Positions 17,914 through 25,496 of a stretch of 64,000 nucleotides of DNA are shown here, piece after piece. Every line of letters begins with the position of its first letter. Position 1 is the stretch's first letter. The position numbers and the translations under genes are program-made. The notes below the pieces were generated by a model, which saw only the letters and a list, made by a program, of their open reading frames with translations, ran no database searches and was not told where the DNA came from. Origin of the DNA: Pseudomonas sp. Os17 (lineage in GTDB: Bacteria; Pseudomonadota; Gammaproteobacteria; Pseudomonadales; Pseudomonadaceae); NCBI RefSeq assembly GCF_001547895.1, contig NZ_AP014627.1, forward strand, positions 2,793,501 to 2,857,500, read 5' to 3'.

Positions 17914-18456
17914 TCAAGCCTCGGCCGGTGGCCGGGGCAGCGGCAGGTCGCAGGCCATCACCCACATGCCGATCTGTTCCAGGTCGGTGCTGAAGGGCAC
18001 TTCACCGATCTGTCGCAGCCCGGCGCTTTCATAAAAGCGCCGGGCGCCGCTGTTGCTCTTGAGCACGTCCAGCCACAGGCAGGATTCCCCGGCGGCGCTG
18101 GCCCGTTGCAGCACCTGCTCCAGCAGGCGCCGGCCATGGCCCTGGCCGGCCTGGGACTTGAGCAGGTAGATCTTCTGCAACTCGGCCCCGCAGCGGTCGC
18201 TGCCCGGAACCGGCCGCCCCCAGTTGAGCTTGGCAAAGCCCATGGGCTGCTGCTGCGGGTCCAGGGCCAGCAGCCACAGGTGCCGGTCCCGGGCGGCCAG
18301 GGACGCTTGCAGGTGGGCGTCGGAGAAGTCCTGGTCGAGAAACTGCTGCATGCCGGCAGCGCTCCAGATCGCCGCGAAGTGCTCGCGGTAGGTGGCACAA
18401 CCTATGGCCTTGAGCGCCTGGATATCGCGGCTGTCGGCTTCACGGATGGTGATCAT
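17914..18456 (-). CDS. GNAT-family N-acetyltransferase
   Basis: 180 residues from ATG 18456 with TGGAG 7 bases upstream. Starts MITIREADSRDIQALKAIG, has the acetyl-CoA loop QAGQGHGRRLLEQVL (R/Q-x-x-G-x-G/A) near 115-130 and the NSGARRFYESAGL motif near 145, the classic order. Full-length for single-domain GNATs. Convergent with fisR, 27 bp apart. Substrate unknown; small-molecule or protein acetylation are both possible. Confidence 0.85.
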   Translation of the reverse strand: MITIREADSRDIQALKAIGCATYREHFAAIWSAAGMQQFLDQDFSDAHLQASLAARDRHLWLLALDPQQQPMGFAKLNWGRPVPGSDRCGAELQKIYLLKSQAGQGHGRRLLEQVLQRASAAGESCLWLDVLKSNSGARRFYESAGLRQIGEVPFSTDLEQIGMWVMACDLPLPRPPAEA

Positions 18457-18588
18457 GCTTGACTCCAGATGAATGGGCGGAACCGGGCGCAGCAGCTTAA
18501 CGCCTGGTGCCCGAGTGCTCCAGTGCGCCCGGGGCACGATGGCGAACGAGCGTGGTCGTAGCTTCATCGCCCTTTTTCCGGAGATGCC

Positions 18589-20088
18589 ATGAGCCAGGCC
18601 GTCCTTGCTACCGAAACCAATCGCCGCCAGTTGCAGCAGATCATCGCCGGTCTGTCCGACGGGGTGATCCTGATCGAAACCGACCAGGCCCGCAGCCTGC
18701 TCTGGGCCAATGAGGCGGCGCTGGCCATGCATGGAGTGAGCGAGGTCGGCGAGCTGGGGGCCAATGTCCGCGAGTACGCCCGGCGCTATGCCTTGCGCTA
18801 CCGCAACAATCACCCCCTGGCCCTGGAGGCCTATCCCATCAATCGGGTGGCCGCCGGGGAAACCTTCAGCGACGTGGTGGTCGAGGTACAGGCCGAGATC
18901 GACGGCGAACCCCGGCACTGGGTGCACCGGGTGCGCAGTATGATCCTCACTGATCGCAGCGGCGCGCCGGAATCCCTGGTGCTGATCCTCAGCGATGCCA
19001 GCGATTGGGCTGGCGCCGAGCAGCGCTTCGAGAAGACCTTCAACGCCAACCCGGCGCCAGCGGTGATCTGCCGCCTCGGCGACTTGCGCTACATCAAGGT
19101 CAACCAGGGCTTCCTGGAAATGACCGGCTATGCCCGGGACCAGGTGATCGGCCGTTCGGTGTACGAGCTGGATGTGCTGGAGGACGCCGAGCACAAGGAC
19201 CTGGCCATCGAGCGCCTGGGCCAGGGCGCGACCATCCCGCAGATGCAGGCCGAGCTGCGCCTGCCGGACGGCGGCAGCAAGCTGGTGATCGTCGCCGGCC
19301 AGCCCCTGGACATCAACGATGAAGACTGCATGCTGTTTTCCTTCATGGACCTGGAGCCACGGCGCAGGATCGAGATTGCCCTGCGCCAGAGCGAGGAGCG
19401 TTTTGCCAAGTCGTTTCGCCTGACCCCGGTGCCGACCCTGGTGTGCAGCGCCGAGCAGCAGATCGTCGACGTCAACGAGGCCTTTCTCAACACCTGCGGC
19501 TACAGCAGCGAGGAACTGCTGGGCAAGAACGTCGAGGCCATCGGCTTCATCGCCGAAGCCGCGGCGGCCAGCCAGCTGTTCAGTCAACTGGAGAAGGCCG
19601 GCAACGTCGATGGCCTGGACCTCAAGGTGCGCCAGAAGAACGCCGGGCTGATCGATTGCGTGGCCTACGCCGACACCGTGCTTATCCAGGACAGCCCCTG
19701 TTACCTGCTGGTGCTGATGGACATCACCGAGCGCAAGCGCTCCGAACTGGAGCTGGTGGGCGCCATCGAGGAAGTGATGCGCGACGCCTCCTGGTTCAGC
19801 CGAACCCTGATCGAAAAGCTGGCCAACGTGAGAAGCCCCAAGGCCCGGGACACGCCTGGGGTGTCCTCTGCCGACCTGACGGCCCGCGAGCGGGAAGTGC
19901 TGGGGTTGATCTATCAGGGATTGGCAGACAAAGAGATTGCCGCCCAGTTGAAGCTGGCGCCCAACACCGTGCGCAACCACGTCGCCACCCTGTATTCCAA
20001 GCTCGGGGTGCACAGCCGGGGCGAAGCCATCGTCTGGGCCCGGGAGCGCGGGCTGTTCGTCGGCACGGTCGGCAGTCGGGGACGCTGA
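18589..20088 (+). CDS. Triple-PAS LuxR-family transcriptional regulator
   Basis: 499 residues, cytoplasmic. Three PAS-like domains: about 15-140 (LSDGVILIETDQARSLLWAN), 147-260 (NPAPAVICRLGDLRYIKVNQGFLEMTGY) and 272-390 (TPVPTLVCSAEQQIVDVNEAFLNTCGY, ending DITERKRS). A LuxR/NarL HTH follows at about 430-495 (LTAREREVLGLIYQGLADKEIAAQL). GGAGATGCC precedes the ATG. No receiver domain, so signals are probably sensed directly through the PAS pockets. No target is evident; neighbours are unrelated. Confidence 0.88.
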   Translation: MSQAVLATETNRRQLQQIIAGLSDGVILIETDQARSLLWANEAALAMHGVSEVGELGANVREYARRYALRYRNNHPLALEAYPINRVAAGETFSDVVVEVQAEIDGEPRHWVHRVRSMILTDRSGAPESLVLILSDASDWAGAEQRFEKTFNANPAPAVICRLGDLRYIKVNQGFLEMTGYARDQVIGRSVYELDVLEDAEHKDLAIERLGQGATIPQMQAELRLPDGGSKLVIVAGQPLDINDEDCMLFSFMDLEPRRRIEIALRQSEERFAKSFRLTPVPTLVCSAEQQIVDVNEAFLNTCGYSSEELLGKNVEAIGFIAEAAAASQLFSQLEKAGNVDGLDLKVRQKNAGLIDCVAYADTVLIQDSPCYLLVLMDITERKRSELELVGAIEEVMRDASWFSRTLIEKLANVRSPKARDTPGVSSADLTAREREVLGLIYQGLADKEIAAQLKLAPNTVRNHVATLYSKLGVHSRGEAIVWARERGLFVGTVGSRGR

Positions 20089-20224
20089 ACTGGTGCATAT
20101 GCACCAGGGCAACCCGTGCAAATGCGCCTTCTTTGCGTGGTGGGTGTTTTCTACCCTTGGAGCCGCCACAGGTCCGGTCAATGGGGCTGTGGCAGAGCAC
20201 AACCACAGCACAAGGACAGCCCGC

Positions 20225-20512
20225 ATGGGTGATGAACAGAGCAAGGGCACCGTGACCGATCAGGCACCGGCGGTGCTCACCCAGGCCCAATGGCGCGCCT
20301 GTATCGAACAGCGCCTGGCGCCCCTGGCCTGCAGTTTCAGCCATGCCGGCGACGGCACCCTGACCCTGCGGGTGTTCGAGCCCGACAGCGGCCGGGTCGA
20401 TCTGGTGGTCAGCGGGTTGCGCATCAAGTCCCTGCAGAGCGAGGCCGACGTATTGCGGCTCATTGACGAGTTGCTCTACGAGCTGGACAGCAACTCCCTG
20501 GGCCACCTGTAG
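20225..20512 (+). CDS. DUF1652 family protein
   Basis: 95 residues from ATG 20225 (AAGGAC upstream). Core WRACIEQRLAPLACSF ... GTLTLRVFEPDSGRVDLVV ... LIDELLYEL fits the small pseudomonad DUF1652 family, of unknown function. A longer in-frame start at 20093 has no better signal. The stop codon TAG at 20510-20512 is part of a REP element that begins GTAGCCGCTGCC. Confidence 0.75.
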   Translation: MGDEQSKGTVTDQAPAVLTQAQWRACIEQRLAPLACSFSHAGDGTLTLRVFEPDSGRVDLVVSGLRIKSLQSEADVLRLIDELLYELDSNSLGHL

Positions 20513-20657
20513 CCGCTGCCGAAGGCTGCGAACGCTTTGGGCGGCACTCTGCCTCAGGAGACGCGGCGAGTTGAAGCCCGCTGGAGGTTCGTCGGGAAAT
20601 CGCCAGGCAAGGTCCTGCGGACCTTTTCGCAGCTTCGCGGGCTCAGCGGCGGCTACA
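20509..20657. repeat. REP pair (GTAGCCGCTGCC family)
   Basis: Starts TGTAGCCGCTGCCGAAGGC, contains AAGGTCCTGCGGACCTT and ends CAGCGGCGGCTACAGG, the same composite as at 3.3 and 29.3-29.8 kb. It lies between convergent genes and overlaps the DUF1652 stop. Confidence 0.75.
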
Positions 20658-20670
20658 GGGATGGGGTGGG

Positions 20671-22065
20671 TCAGTGGTCGGCGATCAGGCTTGGCCGGCA
20701 ATCCAGGCTCAGGCGCGCGCCGCCGCGTTCGCTGCTGCCCACTTCGAGCTTGAAGCCGTGCAGGCTGACAATCGCCGCAACGATCGACAGGCCCAGGCCA
20801 AAGCCGCCCTGGGCGTTGCTTTCGTCGACCCGGTAGAAGCGCCGGAACACCGCCGCCCGTTCCGCCGGGGGAATGCCGGGGCCTGAGTCCAGCACTTCCA
20901 GGCGCGGGCTGCCGCCGTCGTCGAGGCCGCGCAGTATCACTTCGCCGCCCGGCGGGGTGAACTTGATCGAGTTGCTCAGCAGGTTGGCCAGGGCCTCGAA
21001 CAGCAGGGCGCGGTCGCCGATCAGCCGGGGCAGGCTGGCCGGCACGTCGAGCTGCAGGGTCAGGCGGCCTTCCTCGGCCAGGGGCAGGTAGAAGTCGTAC
21101 AGCTCCTGAAGCAGCGGCAGCGGATCGAGTTCGAGGAAGCCCGAGCGCCGTTGCTGGTCCTCCAGTTCGGAGATGCGCAGCAACCCGCGAAAGCGCGCCA
21201 TCAGGGTGTCGGCCTCGGCCAGCAACTGGTCCATCTGCAGGGCCTGGGGCGAGCCTTCCTCGGCCTGTTGCTGCAGGCGGTAGAGCTGGGCCCGCAGGCG
21301 GGTCAGCGGGGTGCGCAGGTCGTGGGCGATGTTGTCGCACACGCCCTTGACCTCATGCATCAGCCGCTCGATGCGTTCGAGCATGGCGTTGACGATGGCC
21401 GCCAGCATGTCCAGTTCGTCGCGCCGGTCCGACAGCGGCAGGCGCCGGGTCAGGTCGCCGGCGACTATGGCTTCGGCGCTGGCCTGGATCTGGCGGATGC
21501 GCCGCAGCGGACGGCGGCGTAGCAGGTGCCAGCCGGCGGCGCCGGGAATGATGGTCAGGGAGATGCCCCACAGCAGCGCGTGGAGAATGATCCGGGTCAC
21601 CGCGAACAGCGAGCCGTTGTCGCGCACCAGCACCAGCCAGCGGCCGTCGCGGGTGTGGGTGGCCACCGCGTCGCAGCTGTCCCGGGGCAGGCTCGTGTCG
21701 TCGGAGTCGATGCAGTTCTTCAACTCGTGGATCTGGCCGTCCAGGGGCAGGTCGTCGGGGATCTGCCGGATTGGCCCGCTCAAGGGCCGACGCTGCTCGT
21801 CGAACAGGCCATAGGCGTCGATGGCGCGCATGTCGAAGGTCATGCTGGTGGCCAGGGCTTCCACCAGCTGCTCGCCTTCGAAGCGGGCGAACAGGTGCTG
21901 GCGCTGCATCAGCGAGTGCTTGGCCAGGCTGTCCAGGTAGGTGGACACCTCGTAGTACAGCACCCCCATGAGGATGCAGCTCCAGGCCACGAACAGCGTG
22001 CTGTACAGCGCCAGCAGGCGGCTGCTGGAGGAGCGCCAGCCCTTAGAGGGGTTCAGCAATGACAT
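20671..22065 (-). CDS. Sensor histidine kinase
   Basis: 464 residues. TM1 about 17-38, a periplasmic sensor of about 115 residues with Cys118 and Cys131, TM2 about 155-180, HAMP (RRRPLRRIRQI), phospho-acceptor His248 in CDNIAHDLRTPL, N-box NLLSNSIKF, G1 DSGPGIP and G2 GFGLGLS. It overlaps the response-regulator gene by 23 bases. Ligand not evident; a disulfide between the two periplasmic cysteines is possible. Confidence 0.9.
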   Translation of the reverse strand: MSLLNPSKGWRSSSSRLLALYSTLFVAWSCILMGVLYYEVSTYLDSLAKHSLMQRQHLFARFEGEQLVEALATSMTFDMRAIDAYGLFDEQRRPLSGPIRQIPDDLPLDGQIHELKNCIDSDDTSLPRDSCDAVATHTRDGRWLVLVRDNGSLFAVTRIILHALLWGISLTIIPGAAGWHLLRRRPLRRIRQIQASAEAIVAGDLTRRLPLSDRRDELDMLAAIVNAMLERIERLMHEVKGVCDNIAHDLRTPLTRLRAQLYRLQQQAEEGSPQALQMDQLLAEADTLMARFRGLLRISELEDQQRRSGFLELDPLPLLQELYDFYLPLAEEGRLTLQLDVPASLPRLIGDRALLFEALANLLSNSIKFTPPGGEVILRGLDDGGSPRLEVLDSGPGIPPAERAAVFRRFYRVDESNAQGGFGLGLSIVAAIVSLHGFKLEVGSSERGGARLSLDCRPSLIADH

Positions 22066-22726
22066 AACCCGAGCCTCGCACGGTGCGGATCAACGGAGTC
22101 ATGCCAGGCGGGTCGATCTTCTTGCGCAGGCGGCCGATGTGCACGTCGATCAGGTTGGTCCCCGGGTCGAAGTGATAGCCCCAGACCTCTTCGAAAATCA
22201 TCATCCGCGAGAGGATCTGCCCGGTGTTGCGCATGAGGAATTCCAGCAGCTTGTACTCGGTGGGCAGCAGGCTCAGCAACTGGTCGGCGCGGGTCGCCTC
22301 GCGACTGATCAGGTTCAGCTCCAGGTCGGCCACCCGCAGGCTGGTGGCGAAATCCTTGACCGTGTTCTTGCGCCGCAGCAGCACCTCGACCCGGGCCGCC
22401 ATCTCGTCGGAGGCGAAGGGCTTGGTCAGGTAGTCGTCGCCGCCGGCCCGCAGGCCGCGCACCCGTTCGTCGACGTCGGAGAGGGCGCTGATCATCAGGA
22501 TCGGCGTCGACACACCGATGGTGCGCAGGGTGGTGACGATGGCCAGGCCGTCCAGCTCCGGCAGCATGCGGTCCAGGGTGATCAGGTCGTAGTCGCCGCT
22601 CACGGCGCGTACCAGGCCTTCGCGGCCATTGTCCACCCAGTCCACGTCTAGGCCGTGGCTGCTCAGTTCGGCGACGATCTCCCGGGCCGTCACGGCGTCG
22701 TCTTCGATGGTCAGAATGCGGGTCAT
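22043..22726 (-). CDS. OmpR-family response regulator
   Basis: 227 residues from ATG 22726. Receiver domain with acidic pair (IEDD), phospho-acceptor Asp52 (LITLDRMLP), Lys in YLTKPF, then a winged-helix DNA-binding domain ending with LIRTVRGSGYVI. Partner of the overlapping kinase. The GLY-Y-FDPGTNLIDVHIGRLRKKID recognition region is typical of OmpR/PhoB types. The next gene upstream, divergent at 22895, encodes a Cys-rich secreted protein and is a candidate target. Confidence 0.9.
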   Translation of the reverse strand: MTRILTIEDDAVTAREIVAELSSHGLDVDWVDNGREGLVRAVSGDYDLITLDRMLPELDGLAIVTTLRTIGVSTPILMISALSDVDERVRGLRAGGDDYLTKPFASDEMAARVEVLLRRKNTVKDFATSLRVADLELNLISREATRADQLLSLLPTEYKLLEFLMRNTGQILSRMMIFEEVWGYHFDPGTNLIDVHIGRLRKKIDPPGMTPLIRTVRGSGYVIAEPL

Positions 22727-22894
22727 AGGTGTTACCTGCTTGGCGGTTCGTGACACAGGCGGGCATTTTGCCAAGAAACCGCTGGCGGGATTCTAAAAAA
22801 ACTTTCATCCAGGCGCGGGGCTCGTCGGTGTCCTGCGGGTCAGGGGCGCTGAAGCTTGATATTATCCGGCCACTTTTTGCCAGGAGGCGTCACC

Positions 22895-23236
22895 ATGAGA
22901 GCCCTGACCCGGGGCGGCTGGAAGCCCTTTTTCGCGGTGTGCCTGATGCTGCTGTGCAGCGCGGCGGCCCAGGCGGCCAATCAGCCCTGTTCCGGAAAGA
23001 AAGGCGGCATCGCCCGCTGCGATGGCGAGCTGTTCCTGTGCAATGACGGCTCCATCAGCGCCTCGAAGAAAAACTGCGCGCTGATGTTCGGCCAGCGTTC
23101 CTCCACCCCTCGTGCCGAGCCACTGCTGCGTGATACCCAGGGTTGCACCTGCGGCAGCGGTAGCTTCTGCACCGGTCCACGGGGCGGGGTCTATTGCCTG
23201 ACCCCCAGTGGCAATAAAAGCTACAAGCGGCATTGA
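22895..23236 (+). CDS. Small Cys-rich secreted protein, unknown function
   Basis: 113 residues from ATG 22895, with AGGAGGCG upstream. Sec signal peptide cleaved near AAAQA-ANQ. The mature part of about 87 residues has eight cysteines (PCSG, RCDG, LCND, NCAL, GCTCG, FCTG, YCLT), enough for four disulfides. I do not recognise a family with certainty. Upstream A/T-rich TTGATATTATCC at 22857-22868 may contain a promoter -10. A small membrane protein follows 38 bp downstream. Confidence 0.75.
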   Translation: MRALTRGGWKPFFAVCLMLLCSAAAQAANQPCSGKKGGIARCDGELFLCNDGSISASKKNCALMFGQRSSTPRAEPLLRDTQGCTCGSGSFCTGPRGGVYCLTPSGNKSYKRH

Positions 23237-23274
23237 AGCCCCGATTGAGCTTCTTCGTATCAAGGTGTTGTGCA

Positions 23275-23661
23275 ATGAAATACGCATCACGTTTCAAAGG
23301 GCTGCTGTGGCTGCTGGTGGCTAGCCTGCTGTTGAGTCTGGCCGTGGACCTGGCGTTGCGCCTGCCAGGCTACCTGGAGGCCTATGCCGCCGATCCCCGT
23401 TATGCGCGCTGGATGCTGGGGTATCGCGGCCTGGACGTGCTGGTCATTGCCCTGATGGCGGTGATCGTGCCGGGCATCATGCGCCTGCTGGGTTTTCGCC
23501 GTTCAGCCTGGCTGGCATTGCCGCTCTTTATCCTGTGGGGGCAGGGCATCGCGCAATTGACCCTGGCGGCCAACCTGCTGCTGGCGCTATGGGGCCTTGG
23601 GCTGCTGGTGCACTGGTGCTACAGCCGCGGCCGGGTGTTCTACCTGAGCAAGCGCGGCTGA
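23275..23661 (+). CDS. Small integral membrane protein, unknown function
   Basis: 128 residues from ATG 23275 (AAGGTG upstream). About four membrane helices (8-28, 50-68, 75-90, 95-118), basic C-terminus RGRVFYLSKRG. No recognised motif. The 38-bp gap from the Cys-rich secreted protein gene suggests co-transcription. Confidence 0.65.
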   Translation: MKYASRFKGLLWLLVASLLLSLAVDLALRLPGYLEAYAADPRYARWMLGYRGLDVLVIALMAVIVPGIMRLLGFRRSAWLALPLFILWGQGIAQLTLAANLLLALWGLGLLVHWCYSRGRVFYLSKRG

Positions 23662-23856
23662 GGCGCACGCCGTGCAGAACGCCCGCCATAAAACCCCCGG
23701 AGCGGCAAATTGCACGATCCAGGCCCGATGACTAATCGCAAGTCATTGAAATACATGTGTTTATAAGACTCCTGCTGCTGGCACGCTGACTGCACCTGTC
23801 CTTTCTGTCCCTTCGTGACGTGCAACAGTCTCTTTCCTGCCTGGAGCAGAACAACA

Positions 23857-24798
23857 ATGAACAGACCCTCTGAACACCTGCTGGCCACCGAGGACGCTTC
23901 GAGTCATCACTCGGGCGTGTCCTGGGCGGCGATCTTCGCCGGCGCGGCGGCGGCCGCGGCCTTGTCCCTGATCCTCTTGCTGCTGGGCTTCGGCCTTGGC
24001 TTCTCCGCGGTTTCGCCCTGGGCCGGCAACGGCATCAGTGCCAAGGGCTTGGGCATTTCCAGCATTGTCTGGCTGGCCCTGACGCAGATTCTCGCCGCCG
24101 GGTTGGGCGGCTATATCGCCGGACGCTTGCGGGTGAAGTGGGCCAACCTGCATGGCGATGAAGTGTATTTCCGTGACACCGCCCACGGCTTCCTGGCCTG
24201 GGCGGTGGCGACCCTGGTCACCGCGACCCTGGTGGTGGGCTCGGTCACCAGCGTCATTGGCGGTGGCGTGCAGGCCGGGGCCCAGGTCGCTTCCGCGGCC
24301 GCTGGTGCCGCCACCCAGGTGGCCGGCCATGCCGCTGCCCAGGGTTCCCCGGACGAGTACGGCTATTTCGTCGACAGCCTGTTGCGTGACGATCGCCCGG
24401 TGGCGGTCACTGAGGATGCGGCCCGGGGCACGGTGTCGCGGATCTTCGTGCGCACCTTGAGCAACGATGGCCAGTTGTCATCCGACGACCGCAGCTACCT
24501 GGCGCAACTGGTGGCCCAGCGTACCAACCTGACGCGGGCCGAGGCCGAGCGCCGGGTGGACGAGGTGTTCGCCAAGACCCAGCAGGCGCTGCATGAAGCC
24601 AAGCAGGCGGCCCGGGAAGCCGCCGACAGCGCCGCCAGGATAGCCGCCTGGTCGTCGTTGTGGATGTTCGTTGCCCTGCTGTGTGGGGCGTTCTTCGCCA
24701 GTCTGGCCGCCACCTTCGGCGGCCGGCGCCGGGATGCGGTGCTCTGGCTTGAAAGCCCTGTGCAACCGCGCACCGTGGCTCCCACCCCCGTTCACTGA
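23857..24798 (+). CDS. Membrane protein with long periplasmic/cytoplasmic helical domain, unknown function
   Basis: 313 residues from ATG 23857 (GGAG upstream). Three or four N-terminal helices (about 22-45, 60-83, 108-140 with Gly/Ala-rich TSVIGGGVQAGAQVASAAAGAA), then a soluble charged helical region with KTQQALHEAKQAAREAADSAA (about 255-275), and a last helix near 283-303 before the basic tail FGGRRRD. YrzE-like or DUF-type stress membrane protein is possible; I do not assign it. A 24-residue peptide gene follows after 15 bp. Confidence 0.7.
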   Translation: MNRPSEHLLATEDASSHHSGVSWAAIFAGAAAAAALSLILLLLGFGLGFSAVSPWAGNGISAKGLGISSIVWLALTQILAAGLGGYIAGRLRVKWANLHGDEVYFRDTAHGFLAWAVATLVTATLVVGSVTSVIGGGVQAGAQVASAAAGAATQVAGHAAAQGSPDEYGYFVDSLLRDDRPVAVTEDAARGTVSRIFVRTLSNDGQLSSDDRSYLAQLVAQRTNLTRAEAERRVDEVFAKTQQALHEAKQAAREAADSAARIAAWSSLWMFVALLCGAFFASLAATFGGRRRDAVLWLESPVQPRTVAPTPVH

Positions 24799-24813
24799 TC
24801 CAGGAGACTTGTC

Positions 24814-24888
24814 ATGCGCTCATTACTGTTGTGGTTTCTCGGTGTACCGATCCCGGTGATCATTCTGATCGCCCTCTTCATGCACTAA
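24814..24888 (+). CDS. 24-residue hydrophobic peptide (small membrane protein)
   Basis: ATG 24814 to TAA 24886-24888, with CAGGAGAC 6-10 bases upstream. The peptide starts MRSLLLWFLGVPIPVI and continues as one membrane helix ending MH. Nearly the whole chain is hydrophobic. The strong RBS, 15-bp spacing from the upstream gene and a terminator directly downstream argue it is real. Very similar short peptides are, from memory, common beside small stress-membrane genes in proteobacteria. Confidence 0.75.
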   Translation: MRSLLLWFLGVPIPVIILIALFMH

Positions 24889-24925
24889 GCGCCCCCCGCG
24901 ACGCGGGGTGACCCGTTGTTCACGC

Positions 24926-24959
24926 GCCGCTGCCGGCTTGTACCGGCAGCGGCTTTTTT
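24926..24959 (+). terminator. Rho-independent terminator
   Basis: GCCGCTGCCGG (24926-24936), six-base loop, CCGGCAGCGGC (24943-24953), then TTTTTT. An 11-bp perfect stem with a T-run. Ends the 23.9-24.9 kb transcript and insulates hcnA. Confidence 0.92.
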
Positions 24960-25020
24960 GTGCCCCGGGCCCCACCGCGCAAGCGCAGGCGCGACGTGTT
25001 GGGGCACTGCGGCAGTTTGC

Positions 25021-25034
25021 TTGGCCCAGATCAA
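25021..25034 (+). promoter_or_regulatory. ANR (FNR-type) box of hcnA
   Basis: TTGGCCCAGATCAA matches the TTGGC-N4-ATCAA form of the ANR half-site pair known for hcnA in biocontrol pseudomonads. Centred at 25027.5, it is 41.5 bp before about 25069, which fits a class II site with the -10 candidate TAGATT at 25057-25062. Low-oxygen induction of cyanide synthesis is expected. Confidence 0.8.
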
Positions 25035-25068
25035 TATTCCTGTCGGACAAAAGTACTAGATTGGCCCG

Positions 25069-25178
25069 CGCTCGGTTCTGACAGCGTTATCGGAACCGCG
25101 GTGTTGCCACGTCCTCGCGCCAGGACTCTGAGCGGCAGGATGCCGGCAACTCCACTCACTTCTCACGGATGAACCGCA
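25069..25178 (+). promoter_or_regulatory. hcnA leader with RsmA/RsmE-type GGA motifs
   Basis: The probable leader contains GGA motifs at 25092, 25123, 25138 and 25167. GGCAGGATGCC (25134-25144) can present one GGA in a hairpin loop. CACGGATG covers the ribosome binding site 10 bases before ATG 25179. This is the arrangement of the Gac/Rsm translational switch described for hcnA in P. protegens CHA0. Transcript start is inferred from the ANR box. Confidence 0.7.
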
Positions 25179-25496
25179 ATGCGTCAGATAGACCGCAACT
25201 TTGATATTCAGCCGCTGCAGCATGCGGACATGACCATCAGTCTCAATGGCCAGCCGGTCACTGCCGCCCTGGGTGAAACAGTCCTCAGCGTGATCCAGGC
25301 CACCGGCCTGCGCCAGGTGGCGCGCAACGATCACGGGCAGTTGGTCGGTGCCTACTGCGGCATGGGCGTGTGCCATTGCTGCCTGGTGCAGATCGACGGC
25401 CGCCACAAGCGCCGCGCCTGCCAGACCCTGGTCAAGCCGGGGATGCAGGTGCAGACCCTGAGCAACCGCATCACTGAAACGGAGCCCAGCCTATGA
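25179..25496 (+). CDS. hcnA: Hydrogen cyanide synthase subunit HcnA
   Basis: 105 residues. [2Fe-2S] ferredoxin-like subunit with C60-x4-C65-x2-C68-x12-C81 in AYCGMGVCHCCLVQIDG...RRACQ. With HcnB and HcnC it oxidises glycine to HCN and CO2, delivering electrons to the respiratory chain at the inner membrane. Length and sequence fit known HcnA. Regulated by an ANR box and GGA motifs in the leader. Stop overlaps the hcnB ATG (ATGA). Confidence 0.96.
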   Translation: MRQIDRNFDIQPLQHADMTISLNGQPVTAALGETVLSVIQATGLRQVARNDHGQLVGAYCGMGVCHCCLVQIDGRHKRRACQTLVKPGMQVQTLSNRITETEPSL

